From Sulfurimonas sp. UBA6014 (GTDB lineage: Bacteria > Campylobacterota > Campylobacteria > Campylobacterales > Sulfurimonadaceae): a stretch of DNA of 23,016 bases. Made by a program: the position numbers and the translations under genes. This document shows, in pieces, positions 1 through 6,925 of this stretch; position 1 is the stretch's first letter; each line of letters opens with the position of its first letter. The stretch covers positions 32,525-55,540 of the forward strand of contig DJAA01000036.1 of assembly GCA_002428085.1 (NCBI GenBank), written 5' to 3'. The notes below the pieces were generated by a model that did no database searches, was not told where the DNA came from, and worked only from the letters and a program-made list of their open reading frames with translations.

Positions 1-33
1 AAAGTTGAAAAGTTGAAAAAAGGTAAAAACTAA
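1..33 (+). CDS. possible C-terminal tail of an upstream gene (partial)
   Basis: Frame 1 is open from the first base and ends in TAA at 31-33, giving a Lys-rich tail (KVEKLKKGKN). The other two plus frames stop within about 15 bases. A plus-strand gene ending here would converge on ilvC, and the plus-strand terminator at 97-130 would then belong to it. Ten codons are too few to name a product, and the frame could be open by chance. Confidence 0.3.
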   Translation, partial: KVEKLKKGKN

Positions 34-96
34 AAGAGTGATGCAAATGCAAGGAGTCTAGCGAGGAAGCGCACACAAGGTGCGTGACGAACGTAA

Positions 97-130
97 CGAC
101 GCAGCAGTTGCGTCGCTATTTTAGTTTTTA
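97..130 (+). terminator. intrinsic terminator between an upstream plus-strand unit and ilvC
   Basis: CGACGCA (97-103) and TGCGTCG (109-115) form a perfect 7-bp stem with a 5-base loop. On the plus strand it is followed by a T-rich tract, CTATTTTAGTTTTT. The T tract overlaps the last codons of ilvC. Read on the minus strand, the same hairpin lies just after the ilvC stop but lacks a following T run, so it is a better terminator for the plus direction. Confidence 0.6.
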
Positions 131-1143
131 GAGGTGTCTACGATTTTGTTTGAGCCAATCCATGGCATCATCGCGCGAAGATTATTCCCTGTTTGCTCAA
201 TCAAAGAAGCCGCCGCATTTTTACGCTCTGCGTTCATACGAGGATACCCTGCTTTACCTTCAAGGATAAAATCTTTTGCGAAAGTTCCATCTTGAATCTC
301 TTTTAAAATCTCTTTCATTGCTGCTTTTGAGTGCTCATTAATAACACGCTTTCCTGAGACATAATCGCCATATTCAGCAGTATTTGAAATTGAGTAACGC
401 ATATCAGAGATACCGCCTTGAAACATCAAGTCAACAATGAGTTTAAGTTCATGAAGACATTCAAAATAAGCTAACTCTGGAGCATATCCTGCTTCTGTTA
501 ACGTTTCAAATCCAGCTTGAACAAGAGAAACTGCACCACCGCAAAGAACAGCTTGTTCTCCAAAAAGGTCAGTTTCTGTTTCATCTTTAAATGTTGTTTC
601 AATAATCGCTGTACGACCGCCACCGATAGCAGAAGCATACGAAAGAGCCAACTCTTTTGTTGTGCCACTTGGATTTTGACCAACAGCAATAAGGTCAGGA
701 ATACCGCCACCACGAACAAATTCAGAACGAACTGTATGTCCTGGAGCTTTTGGAGCAATCATCGTAACATTAATGTTAGTTGCTGGATGAATGCGTCCGT
801 AGTGGATGTTAAAACCATGACCAAATGCAATCGTTGCACCATCTTTAAGATTAGGAGCTATTTCATGCGCATATATTTCAGCTTGATTTTCATCAGGAAG
901 TAAAATCATAACCATATCCGCTGCTGCAGTTGCATCAGCAACTGTCATGACTTTAAAGTTTTTAGCTTCTGCTTTTGCCCATGAAGAGCCATTTTTACGA
1001 AGACCAATAATAACCTCTACACCACTATCTCTTAAGTTTTCAGCGTGTGCATGCCCTTGAGAACCAAAACCAACTATAGCAACTTTCTTGCTTTTTATGA
1101 GGTTAATATTACAATCTTTATCGTAGTAAACATTTAATGCCAT
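121..1143 (-). CDS. ilvC: ketol-acid reductoisomerase (NADP+)
   Basis: Acetohydroxyacid isomeroreductase, the second common step of valine, isoleucine and leucine synthesis. It converts acetolactate or acetohydroxybutyrate to the dihydroxy acid using NADPH and Mg2+ in the cytosol. At 340 aa it has the length of the short class I enzyme. Visible features are the Rossmann motif GFGSQG at residues 25-30, the cofactor-phosphate loop around R49-S53, the catalytic-type His in GHG (H109), KAPGHTVRSEF near 132-142, the Mg2+ ligands in DLFGEQ (D192, E196), and E228/E232 in the C-terminal helical knot. The ATG at 1143 is preceded by AAGGA at good spacing. The gene is divergent from the unknown gene at 1296 and appears monocistronic; its leader contains an inverted repeat (1165-1180). 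Confidence 0.98.
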   Translation of the reverse strand: MALNVYYDKDCNINLIKSKKVAIVGFGSQGHAHAENLRDSGVEVIIGLRKNGSSWAKAEAKNFKVMTVADATAAADMVMILLPDENQAEIYAHEIAPNLKDGATIAFGHGFNIHYGRIHPATNINVTMIAPKAPGHTVRSEFVRGGGIPDLIAVGQNPSGTTKELALSYASAIGGGRTAIIETTFKDETETDLFGEQAVLCGGAVSLVQAGFETLTEAGYAPELAYFECLHELKLIVDLMFQGGISDMRYSISNTAEYGDYVSGKRVINEHSKAAMKEILKEIQDGTFAKDFILEGKAGYPRMNAERKNAAASLIEQTGNNLRAMMPWIGSNKIVDTSKN

Positions 1144-1164
1144 TGTATTTCCTTGTATAGTGTA

Positions 1165-1180
1165 GAGTCAGGATTGACTC
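1165..1180 (-). promoter_or_regulatory. inverted repeat in the ilvC leader
   Basis: GAGTCA (1165-1170) and TGACTC (1175-1180) are exact inverted repeats separated by 4 bases. They lie between the ilvC -10 box and its ribosome binding site. The repeat could be an operator half-site pair or a short leader hairpin. No T run follows it and no leader peptide rich in Ile, Val or Leu is visible, so classical attenuation is not supported. Confidence 0.4.
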
Positions 1181-1193
1181 AAAATTTTGTCGC

Positions 1194-1199
1194 ATTATA
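1194..1199 (-). promoter_or_regulatory. -10 box of the ilvC promoter
   Basis: Read on the minus strand this is a perfect TATAAT, about 50 bases upstream of the ilvC start, followed by the discriminator GCGACAAA. No good TTGACA is found 16-18 bases upstream, only T-rich DNA, as is usual for Campylobacterota sigma70 promoters. Confidence 0.55.
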
Positions 1200-1265
1200 C
1201 TTAAAATAATGTAAAACTTTTATTAGTCAAAGCTTATGAAATATTTTTTTTAATCCGAGAATCTG

Positions 1266-1271
1266 TATAAT
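1266..1271 (+). promoter_or_regulatory. -10 box of the promoter for the 1296-2687 gene pair
   Basis: TATAAT lies 24 bases before the ATG at 1296, preceded directly by TG and followed by GCGAACAAAC. The -35 region is a run of T. Its discriminator resembles that of the divergent ilvC promoter 66 bases away. Confidence 0.55.
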
Positions 1272-1295
1272 GCGAACAAACTAGCAAGGAAAAAT

Positions 1296-1946
1296 ATGAA
1301 AAAATTCAATTTATTTAAAGAGATTATTGTTGCAGACAAATTATCTCTCTTACAAGCCTTTAATACATCGAAAATGTTTGGCATAAACATAAAAGGTGCA
1401 GTCGTTTATGAACCTTTTGGAGAGAAGGAAATACTCATCTACAAAGGCAAACATACACCAGTTCAAACAAGTGCCCTTATCCCTAAAGCTGCTGTTTCAA
1501 TCACCGCAATCCTTGGTAAAAATTATCAGGTCGTTGAGGATGAAGAGAGAGTGCTTATCAAAGCTTTCTCAAACTGGCAGGAACTTATCGGAGTCAATTT
1601 ACCAAGAGCATCCTACGATGACACTACAGGTGATGGAGTTGCAGAGTTTTCAAATAAGGAACTTGAAGAGGTAGGCTGGCATGCGACGGAATTTAATATC
1701 AGCTACAGAACCTTAGTTGAACTTTTAGAATCCAAATGTGAGGGGACTCTTTTATGCATCGAACAAGAAGAGCCATATCAGTTCAGCGGACTTGCCTTTT
1801 TACAAGACGATGCACAAGCTACTCAAATAGCGTTTGAATACTGCCAAAATACGATTAAAAAAATCATATCCGAGGATCCTTTATTTCAAAAAGAAAATCT
1901 TAGCGACGATGAGCTTGAAGCTGCAGAATTTTTTCAGTTGCTATAA
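1296..1946 (+). CDS. conserved-looking hypothetical protein, 216 aa
   Basis: I do not recognise this protein. The product is soluble, with no signal peptide or membrane segment. It looks like a mixed alpha/beta fold with an acidic C-terminal tail (LSDDELEAAEFFQLL). Its N-terminal half contains short beta-like segments (GAVVYEPFGEKEILIYKG) and an ITAILGKNYQVVEDEERVLIKAF stretch. Three cysteines are scattered and form no metal motif. The ATG at 1296 has AAGGA six bases upstream and a TATAAT box at 1266-1271, so this is a genuine expressed gene. It is followed after 9 bases by the NYN-like gene and is probably co-transcribed with it, so the two may work together. No function is proposed. Confidence 0.85.
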   Translation: MKKFNLFKEIIVADKLSLLQAFNTSKMFGINIKGAVVYEPFGEKEILIYKGKHTPVQTSALIPKAAVSITAILGKNYQVVEDEERVLIKAFSNWQELIGVNLPRASYDDTTGDGVAEFSNKELEEVGWHATEFNISYRTLVELLESKCEGTLLCIEQEEPYQFSGLAFLQDDAQATQIAFEYCQNTIKKIISEDPLFQKENLSDDELEAAEFFQLL

Positions 1947-1955
1947 AATCTCTTC

Positions 1956-2687
1956 ATGAATAAACAAAAAATTACGATTGAATACAAATACAGAGGTTCT
2001 GTTGAACTTCCAGATACGAGAGATGCAAAAAATATTTTTTTTAGAACCAAACAAGCATACGCCAATCATGAGCCAATGAGTGTTAAACTTCTCTTTAGCG
2101 ACACTCAATTGCAAAAACTCAAGAGCTATAAAAAAGGGGGTGCAACTGAGGAGCTTGAAAACTTAGACTTTTATATACAATTGGGTGAGATTTTAAACTT
2201 TTCAACCCAAGATGCGCAAAGTCTAAAAAATTCTATCCTTTTGACAAATGACACCGCACACACCCATTTTAATATCGCTAAACGGATACAACTTATCAAT
2301 AAAAAACATAAATCTAAGGCGCAAGAGAGTTATTTGTTTTGGGATATAGAAAATTTCTCAAGTATTGGATCTATTTTTACTGATGTTATTGAGCCTTATG
2401 CTCTTTTGGATGAAAATATATATCTTGCCGCCAATCCCGACTCACTCTATCTTAAAAAATCGGAGTGGGAAGCCAATTTATATGATTATGGAAAAACGCT
2501 TCAATCTTTTCATTTTGTTAAATGTGGTCATGGGAAAAATATTGCAGATGATGTTTTACTCGGAGAGTTTTTAAATTTAAAACTTAAAAACTCAAACGTT
2601 TTTTTACTTACTTTTGATAGAGAACTCAAAGAGAGATTTTTAGAATCTACTCATGAGAGCAATAATCTTTTTATATTAAGCAAGTAG
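1956..2687 (+). CDS. NYN/PIN-like domain protein, putative ribonuclease
   Basis: This 243-aa soluble protein has a C-terminal half that fits the NYN branch of the PIN-like nuclease fold. A beta strand ends in WDIEN (D130, E132, N133), KNIADD at 194-199 offers Lys and two Asp in the usual middle position, and LLTFDREL (D221) stands where the family has its SxDxDF motif. In that family the acidic residues bind a metal ion for RNA cleavage; catalysis here is inference from these motifs. The N-terminal 120 residues are unlike anything I recognise and may bind RNA or a partner. The start is 9 bases after the preceding stop with no clear Shine-Dalgarno, suggesting translational coupling. Its last 17 bases overlap the 3' end of pyk on the opposite strand. 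Confidence 0.85.
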   Translation: MNKQKITIEYKYRGSVELPDTRDAKNIFFRTKQAYANHEPMSVKLLFSDTQLQKLKSYKKGGATEELENLDFYIQLGEILNFSTQDAQSLKNSILLTNDTAHTHFNIAKRIQLINKKHKSKAQESYLFWDIENFSSIGSIFTDVIEPYALLDENIYLAANPDSLYLKKSEWEANLYDYGKTLQSFHFVKCGHGKNIADDVLLGEFLNLKLKNSNVFLLTFDRELKERFLESTHESNNLFILSK

Positions 2688-4137
2688 CCTCATAACTCAA
2701 TGACTTGAAATATTCCATCTCATATGGACCAAGAATACGAATCATATTTGTTGAACCCGCTACACCAACAGGGTCCCCAGCTGTTAAGATATAATTTTTG
2801 TCAAATTTCAATATCTTTCTTGCTTCTCCTTGAAGCATCACTTCATGAAGCGTTTTTCCAAAAGAGTTTTTGTCAATAACAAATGCAGGAACAACGCCCC
2901 AGCAAATAGTCAAAAATCTTGCCACTTTCATATCAGGTGTCACAGCATAAATATCACGGCGAGGACGGTAGCGAGAGAGTTTATGTCCAGAAGCTCCTGA
3001 AGCAGTTAAGCTTATAATTCCCCATGCTTGAACATCTTCACATAACCTAACTGCTGCTTCATTGATACTGTCAGTCACATCCCGCAAAGCAAAAGTGTTA
3101 AATTTATTGAATGGATATATTTTCTCAGCACCTTGAATAGCATGCACCATAGTTTGAACTGCTAAAACAGGGTTATGTCCCACTGCACTCTCTTCTGAGA
3201 GCATAACCACATCTGTTCCATCTAGAACTGCATTTGCGATATCACTAATCTCAGCACGGGTCGCTCTCTCTTTTTCTGTCATGGAGAGCAACATTTGCGT
3301 CGCTGTTATAACAGGCTTTGCCGCCTCATTTGCTTTTCGAATCAACATCTTTTGTAAAGCAGGCACTTCAAAGAAAGGAACTTCTATCCCTAAATCACCA
3401 CGGGCCACCATTATCCCATCGCTCGCAGCTAAAATAGCATCGATATTTTCAACTGCATCAAATTTTTCTATTTTTGCAAAAAGTTCAACATTGCCATTCA
3501 ATGCCGTAATAATATTACGAGCTTGAATCATATCTTTTGCATCTTGAACAAAAGATATTGCCATAAAGTCAACATTGTTTTTTACGCCCCACTCCATATC
3601 TTTATGGTCTTTTTCAGTGAGAACGTCTATTCCCAAACGCGTATTTGGAAAGTTCACCCCTTTTCTTGAGGAGAGTGTCCCTGGATTTTCTACTTTTACT
3701 TTCACACTTTGTGCTGAAGCCTCAAAAACACGAGTTCGAATCATCCCATCGTATAAAAAAACATAATCATCCACTTTCAATTGCTTCAATATGGCTGGCT
3801 GGTTAATGCAAGTTCTATACGTATTCTCTGAGATTTTAGTTCCTACAATAGTCTCTTGAACAAACTCAACAACATCATTTTCTAAAAGTGCAAAAGGTTC
3901 TTCAAGCATTCCAACTCGGATTTTAGGACCGCTGATATCTTGCATGACACCCGTTAAAAGTCCTGTATTTTTTTCTGCTGTACGGATTCTCTCTAAAACT
4001 TCTGAATGGTATTCATAAGAACCGTGTGAAAAATTTAAACGAAATACATTGACGCCTGCTCTTATGAGTTTTTCAATCATATCCAAAGAATCAGATGCAG
4101 GTCCAATAGTAGCTAAAATTTTTGTTCGTTTTTTCAT
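2671..4137 (-). CDS. pyk: pyruvate kinase
   Basis: Transfers phosphate from phosphoenolpyruvate to ADP, giving pyruvate and ATP at the end of glycolysis; cytosolic and normally tetrameric. At 488 aa it has the usual bacterial length. Visible features are TKILATIGPAS at the N-terminus, the active-site RLNFSHGS (R33, N35, S37, H38), DISGPKIRVG at 67-76, KIE (K222, E224), the signature ARGDLGIEVP at 245-254, and a C-terminal allosteric domain from about residue 350. The GETA-type segment after the signature reads LSEESAVG. The gene stands alone with its own TATAAT upstream and a GA-rich ribosome binding site (GAAAGAGAG). In a Sulfurimonas-like autotroph, pyk with pckA (17342-18925) would set flux around PEP; that is inference. 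Confidence 0.97.
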   Translation of the reverse strand: MKKRTKILATIGPASDSLDMIEKLIRAGVNVFRLNFSHGSYEYHSEVLERIRTAEKNTGLLTGVMQDISGPKIRVGMLEEPFALLENDVVEFVQETIVGTKISENTYRTCINQPAILKQLKVDDYVFLYDGMIRTRVFEASAQSVKVKVENPGTLSSRKGVNFPNTRLGIDVLTEKDHKDMEWGVKNNVDFMAISFVQDAKDMIQARNIITALNGNVELFAKIEKFDAVENIDAILAASDGIMVARGDLGIEVPFFEVPALQKMLIRKANEAAKPVITATQMLLSMTEKERATRAEISDIANAVLDGTDVVMLSEESAVGHNPVLAVQTMVHAIQGAEKIYPFNKFNTFALRDVTDSINEAAVRLCEDVQAWGIISLTASGASGHKLSRYRPRRDIYAVTPDMKVARFLTICWGVVPAFVIDKNSFGKTLHEVMLQGEARKILKFDKNYILTAGDPVGVAGSTNMIRILGPYEMEYFKSLSYEATCLI

Positions 4138-4174
4138 ATTTTCTCTCTTTCATTTATATTTTTGGAATTTTAGC

Positions 4175-4180
4175 ATTATA
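4175..4180 (-). promoter_or_regulatory. -10 box of the pyk promoter
   Basis: Minus-strand TATAAT about 40 bases upstream of the pyk ATG, in the 91-base gap between ruvX and pyk. The -35 region is weak. The same gap has a short inverted repeat (TTACG...CGTAA, 4223-4238) just after the ruvX end, too weak to call a terminator. Confidence 0.5.
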
Positions 4181-4228
4181 GAATAACTTTAAGGACACAT
4201 TTATTCAAACATGGACAAATATTACGCA

Positions 4229-4621
4229 TTAACGTAAATTATGTAGATATCTTTGCAAAATAATCATCGCAGCAATGGAGTCAATTCTCCCATCACGGAT
4301 TTGTTTCATTTGACCTTTCATCATGTGCTCGGCTTCTTTTGAAGAGCCTGCTTCGTCTTGATAAAATACAGAGCCTTTAAAATCAACAAGATTCATAAAA
4401 TGTGCAACTCTGCGTTTCATCTCTTCTTCACTGCTTCCCCCAAGAGGAATGCCCACCACGACAACATCCACTTCCCAGGCTTGCAAAACTTTTTTCACTT
4501 CATCTGAAGCTTGATTTCTATTTTTTCGTACAACGGCAGGGAGCGGAGTGACTAAATCTTTATGTGCGGAATACGCCAAACCTATTCTTTTGAGTCCTAA
4601 ATCTATAGCAATAGTTTTCAT
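4229..4621 (-). CDS. ruvX: RuvX/YqgF family putative Holliday junction resolvase
   Basis: An RNase H-fold protein of 130 aa, linked in this family to pre-16S rRNA 5' maturation and/or Holliday junction cleavage. I start it at the ATG at 4621 (MKTIAIDLGLKRIG), because the family begins with the first beta strand carrying the catalytic Asp; the open frame runs further upstream but only inside mnmE. Candidate acidic residues are D7, E90 (in QDEAGSS) and D114 (in RDGRIDSIAA). The usual DER motif is DEA here, so the Arg is missing, probably a lineage variant. VVGIPLGG at 56-62 matches the family's VGxP strand. It follows mnmE by 7 bases, without a strong ribosome binding site, as the last gene of the operon. 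Confidence 0.93.
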   Translation of the reverse strand: MKTIAIDLGLKRIGLAYSAHKDLVTPLPAVVRKNRNQASDEVKKVLQAWEVDVVVVGIPLGGSSEEEMKRRVAHFMNLVDFKGSVFYQDEAGSSKEAEHMMKGQMKQIRDGRIDSIAAMIILQRYLHNLR

Positions 4622-4628
4622 AGTTTTT

Positions 4629-5966
4629 TTATTTTCCCAAACAAAAAGAGCCAAACATTTTATCGAGCATCTCATCATTTTCAAAAGGTCTTGTAATGGA
4701 TGTCATAGCCTTTATCGCTTCATTTAAGTGAAAAGAAAATATTTCAAGTTCTTGCTCTTGCAGGGGAAGAAAAGCCTCTTCAATATTTATCAAGGTGTTT
4801 TCAACAGCAGATATTTGTCTCAAAGAGATAAGCATCATCTCATCAGAAGTGTTGGTGATGTCCATGATGGTTTCTAAACGCTCTATAAGTGAACTTACAC
4901 TCTCTTTTGAGTTTAACTCCAAATCAAACAAAACGTCTGTCATGTCAAACTTTTGCTCTAAATCTCTCTTGTTTTTTACAAAAAGGACTTTTTTATCTTT
5001 GGCATAAGATTCCAAAAGTGAAAGAATTTTAACATCTTCGCTCTGCGCTTCTCGTGAACCGTCAAAAAGTGCTATAACGATATCACTTGCAGTAATCGCC
5101 TCAAGTGAACGCTCAATACCGATACGCTCTATCTCATCGATTGACTCTCTGATGCCCGCGGTATCGACGATCTTTATGAGATGTGTTCCAATTTTTACTT
5201 GCTCTTCGATTGTATCTCGTGTTGTTCCTGCGATATCACTTACAATGGCACGGTTATAATTTAAAAGTGCATTTAGCAGAGAACTTTTTCCAGCATTTGG
5301 CTTGCCAATGATTGCCACTTTAAACCCCTGCATAAGCCCTTCTCTGGCTTTACTTGCCTCTAAAGTTTTATAAAGTGACTCTCGTAATTCGTCCAATTTT
5401 GCTTGTATCTGTACGACCAAATCTTGCGGCAAATCTTCCTCGGCATAATCGATACTCACCTCTGAATAGGCAAGAATATGAATCAAATCATCACGAAGTC
5501 GCTCTACATACTCTTTGAGTGAACCTTTCATTTGTAATGCTAAAATTTTCGCAGCATCTTGGCTTTTTGCTTCTATAAGCTGCGCGATTGCTTCAGCTTC
5601 ACTGAGGTCAATTTTTCCATTAAAAAAAGCACGCTTGGAAAACTCACCTGCGGCTGCGAGTCTTGCACCATGAGACAAAGTTGCTTTTAGAATGCTTTGC
5701 GCAACGATGAAACCGCCATGACACTGAATCTCTACAACATGCTCTGCCGTAAACGAATGGGGAGCTTGAAAATAAATTACAATCGCTTCATCGATGAGTT
5801 CATTTTGTAGATTATAAATATTGGTAAGCGTTGCGTATCTTGGGTGAAAATCTTTTTTGTTTGTAAGTGCTTTTGCAATTTGCAAGGCTTTATCACCGCT
5901 TATTCTTACGATGGCGATAGAGCCTATGCCGTTTGCCGTGGCAATGGCTGCTATAGTATCAGTCAT
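4629..5966 (-). CDS. mnmE: tRNA uridine-5-carboxymethylaminomethyl modification GTPase
   Basis: MnmE (TrmE) acts with MnmG to add the carboxymethylaminomethyl or aminomethyl group at C5 of wobble U34 in tRNAs reading split codon boxes. The 445-aa protein has the full domain order. The N-terminal folate-binding domain is about 1-118. A helical domain is interrupted by the G domain, with P-loop GKPNAGKSS 221-229, GTTRD 247-251, DTAG 268-271 and NKRD 332-335. The C-terminal catalytic motif is intact as CLGK (442-445, with the invariant Cys at 442). The start is 2 bases after the jag stop, so it is translated within the rpmH-to-ruvX operon. Confidence 0.98.
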   Translation of the reverse strand: MTDTIAAIATANGIGSIAIVRISGDKALQIAKALTNKKDFHPRYATLTNIYNLQNELIDEAIVIYFQAPHSFTAEHVVEIQCHGGFIVAQSILKATLSHGARLAAAGEFSKRAFFNGKIDLSEAEAIAQLIEAKSQDAAKILALQMKGSLKEYVERLRDDLIHILAYSEVSIDYAEEDLPQDLVVQIQAKLDELRESLYKTLEASKAREGLMQGFKVAIIGKPNAGKSSLLNALLNYNRAIVSDIAGTTRDTIEEQVKIGTHLIKIVDTAGIRESIDEIERIGIERSLEAITASDIVIALFDGSREAQSEDVKILSLLESYAKDKKVLFVKNKRDLEQKFDMTDVLFDLELNSKESVSSLIERLETIMDITNTSDEMMLISLRQISAVENTLINIEEAFLPLQEQELEIFSFHLNEAIKAMTSITRPFENDEMLDKMFGSFCLGK

Positions 5967-5968
5967 TT

Positions 5969-6925
5969 TTAGTTAGAGTGATAGTCATTTATAATAATAT
6001 ATTTGAGTCCATCCCGTGTTGAGCGAATGGCGACATATTTATCAGAGTATATTTCTCGCAACTCTCTCAGTGCAATTTGAACCAATACTCCATCAAGAAT
6101 TTTTGTCTGCGCGCGTCCGTCTCTGTCAACATTTTCGCAAACATTTACTAAATATCGAGATACTGCCTCTTCTTGATTTTTCAAAAACTCTGCTATCTCA
6201 AGGCGAAGTTGTACTTGGTATTTTGTATTAATCCAGTTAAAAATCATATACGAGAGGGCTTTATATCTGTACCCCTCTTTGCCAATAAGGAGTGCAGCAT
6301 CTTCACCTTTAAACTCAATCAGCAAAGTATTTGCATCATATATACTCACCTCTATCTCATCAATAGAAAAACATGTTAAATCAAAAAGTTTATTTATTTC
6401 TTCTTTAATAGTTATCGCGGTTTGTGCTAAATTGGGAATTTTTATATCATTTTCGTACGATTCATCTGCATAAACAGGTTCATAATTTGCTTCATCTTCA
6501 TCATCTTGAATACTCACAAAAGATGTCGGCAATATCGTATTATTTAGAACTGTTTGCGTACTCATTGTTTGTTCTTTTTGTTCTTGCGCAGGAGGAGAAT
6601 ATTTTTTTGTTTTAGCAGATTCTTGGGGTTTTATTTCTGTTTTAGTCTCACCTTGAGTTTTGCTTTTTATTGGTGTTTTAAGAGGTTCGCTTTTTGATGT
6701 GGTGTGTATATCTTGTACTTTAGATTTTTTTTCAAATTTTTCAACTTGGTTTGATTCTTTTAGTTCTTTATCAGCAACAATAACTGCACCCTTTTTAAAA
6801 AGTCCTAAAAACCCTTTGCTAGGATACTGGATTACTTCGATTTTTAATTCAGTAACGGAACACTCTAATAAAGCAGCAGCATCTTTGTATGCTTGTTCAA
6901 GTGTTTCTGCAGCTATCTTAATCAT
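5969..6925 (-). CDS. jag: Jag/KhpB-type RNA-binding protein
   Basis: A cytosolic RNA-binding protein, found next to yidC in many bacteria. In Gram-positives KhpB with KhpA affects cell division and envelope functions; the role in this phylum is not established. Of 318 aa, residues 1-53 form the Jag-N domain (ETLEQAYKDAAALL, then SKGFLGLFKKGA). Residues about 55-150 are a Lys/Glu/Thr/Gln-rich low-complexity linker. A KH domain follows with its GxxG loop as GKEG in LLIGKEGYRYKAL, near residue 220. The C-terminal part (about 245-318) sits where R3H is expected, but no RxxxH signature is visible, so the R3H is degenerate or replaced. The start overlaps the yidC stop by 8 bases, indicating coupled translation. 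Confidence 0.92.
   Translation of the reverse strand: MIKIAAETLEQAYKDAAALLECSVTELKIEVIQYPSKGFLGLFKKGAVIVADKELKESNQVEKFEKKSKVQDIHTTSKSEPLKTPIKSKTQGETKTEIKPQESAKTKKYSPPAQEQKEQTMSTQTVLNNTILPTSFVSIQDDEDEANYEPVYADESYENDIKIPNLAQTAITIKEEINKLFDLTCFSIDEIEVSIYDANTLLIEFKGEDAALLIGKEGYRYKALSYMIFNWINTKYQVQLRLEIAEFLKNQEEAVSRYLVNVCENVDRDGRAQTKILDGVLVQIALRELREIYSDKYVAIRSTRDGLKYIIINDYHSN

Noticed and set aside
517..903. Plus-strand open frame of 128 codons inside ilvC, and a second minus-strand frame at 498-758
   Set aside because: They lie wholly within ilvC, which is conserved end to end. The products are low-complexity and have no ribosome binding site.
4223..4238. TTACG...CGTAA as a terminator for ruvX
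   Set aside because: The stem is only 5 bp, A+T-rich and has no following T run.
4622..4684. Longer N-terminus for ruvX beginning in the mnmE coding region
   Set aside because: The extra 21 residues are mnmE sequence in another frame and precede the family's first strand with the catalytic Asp. The ATG at 4621 gives a normal-length protein.
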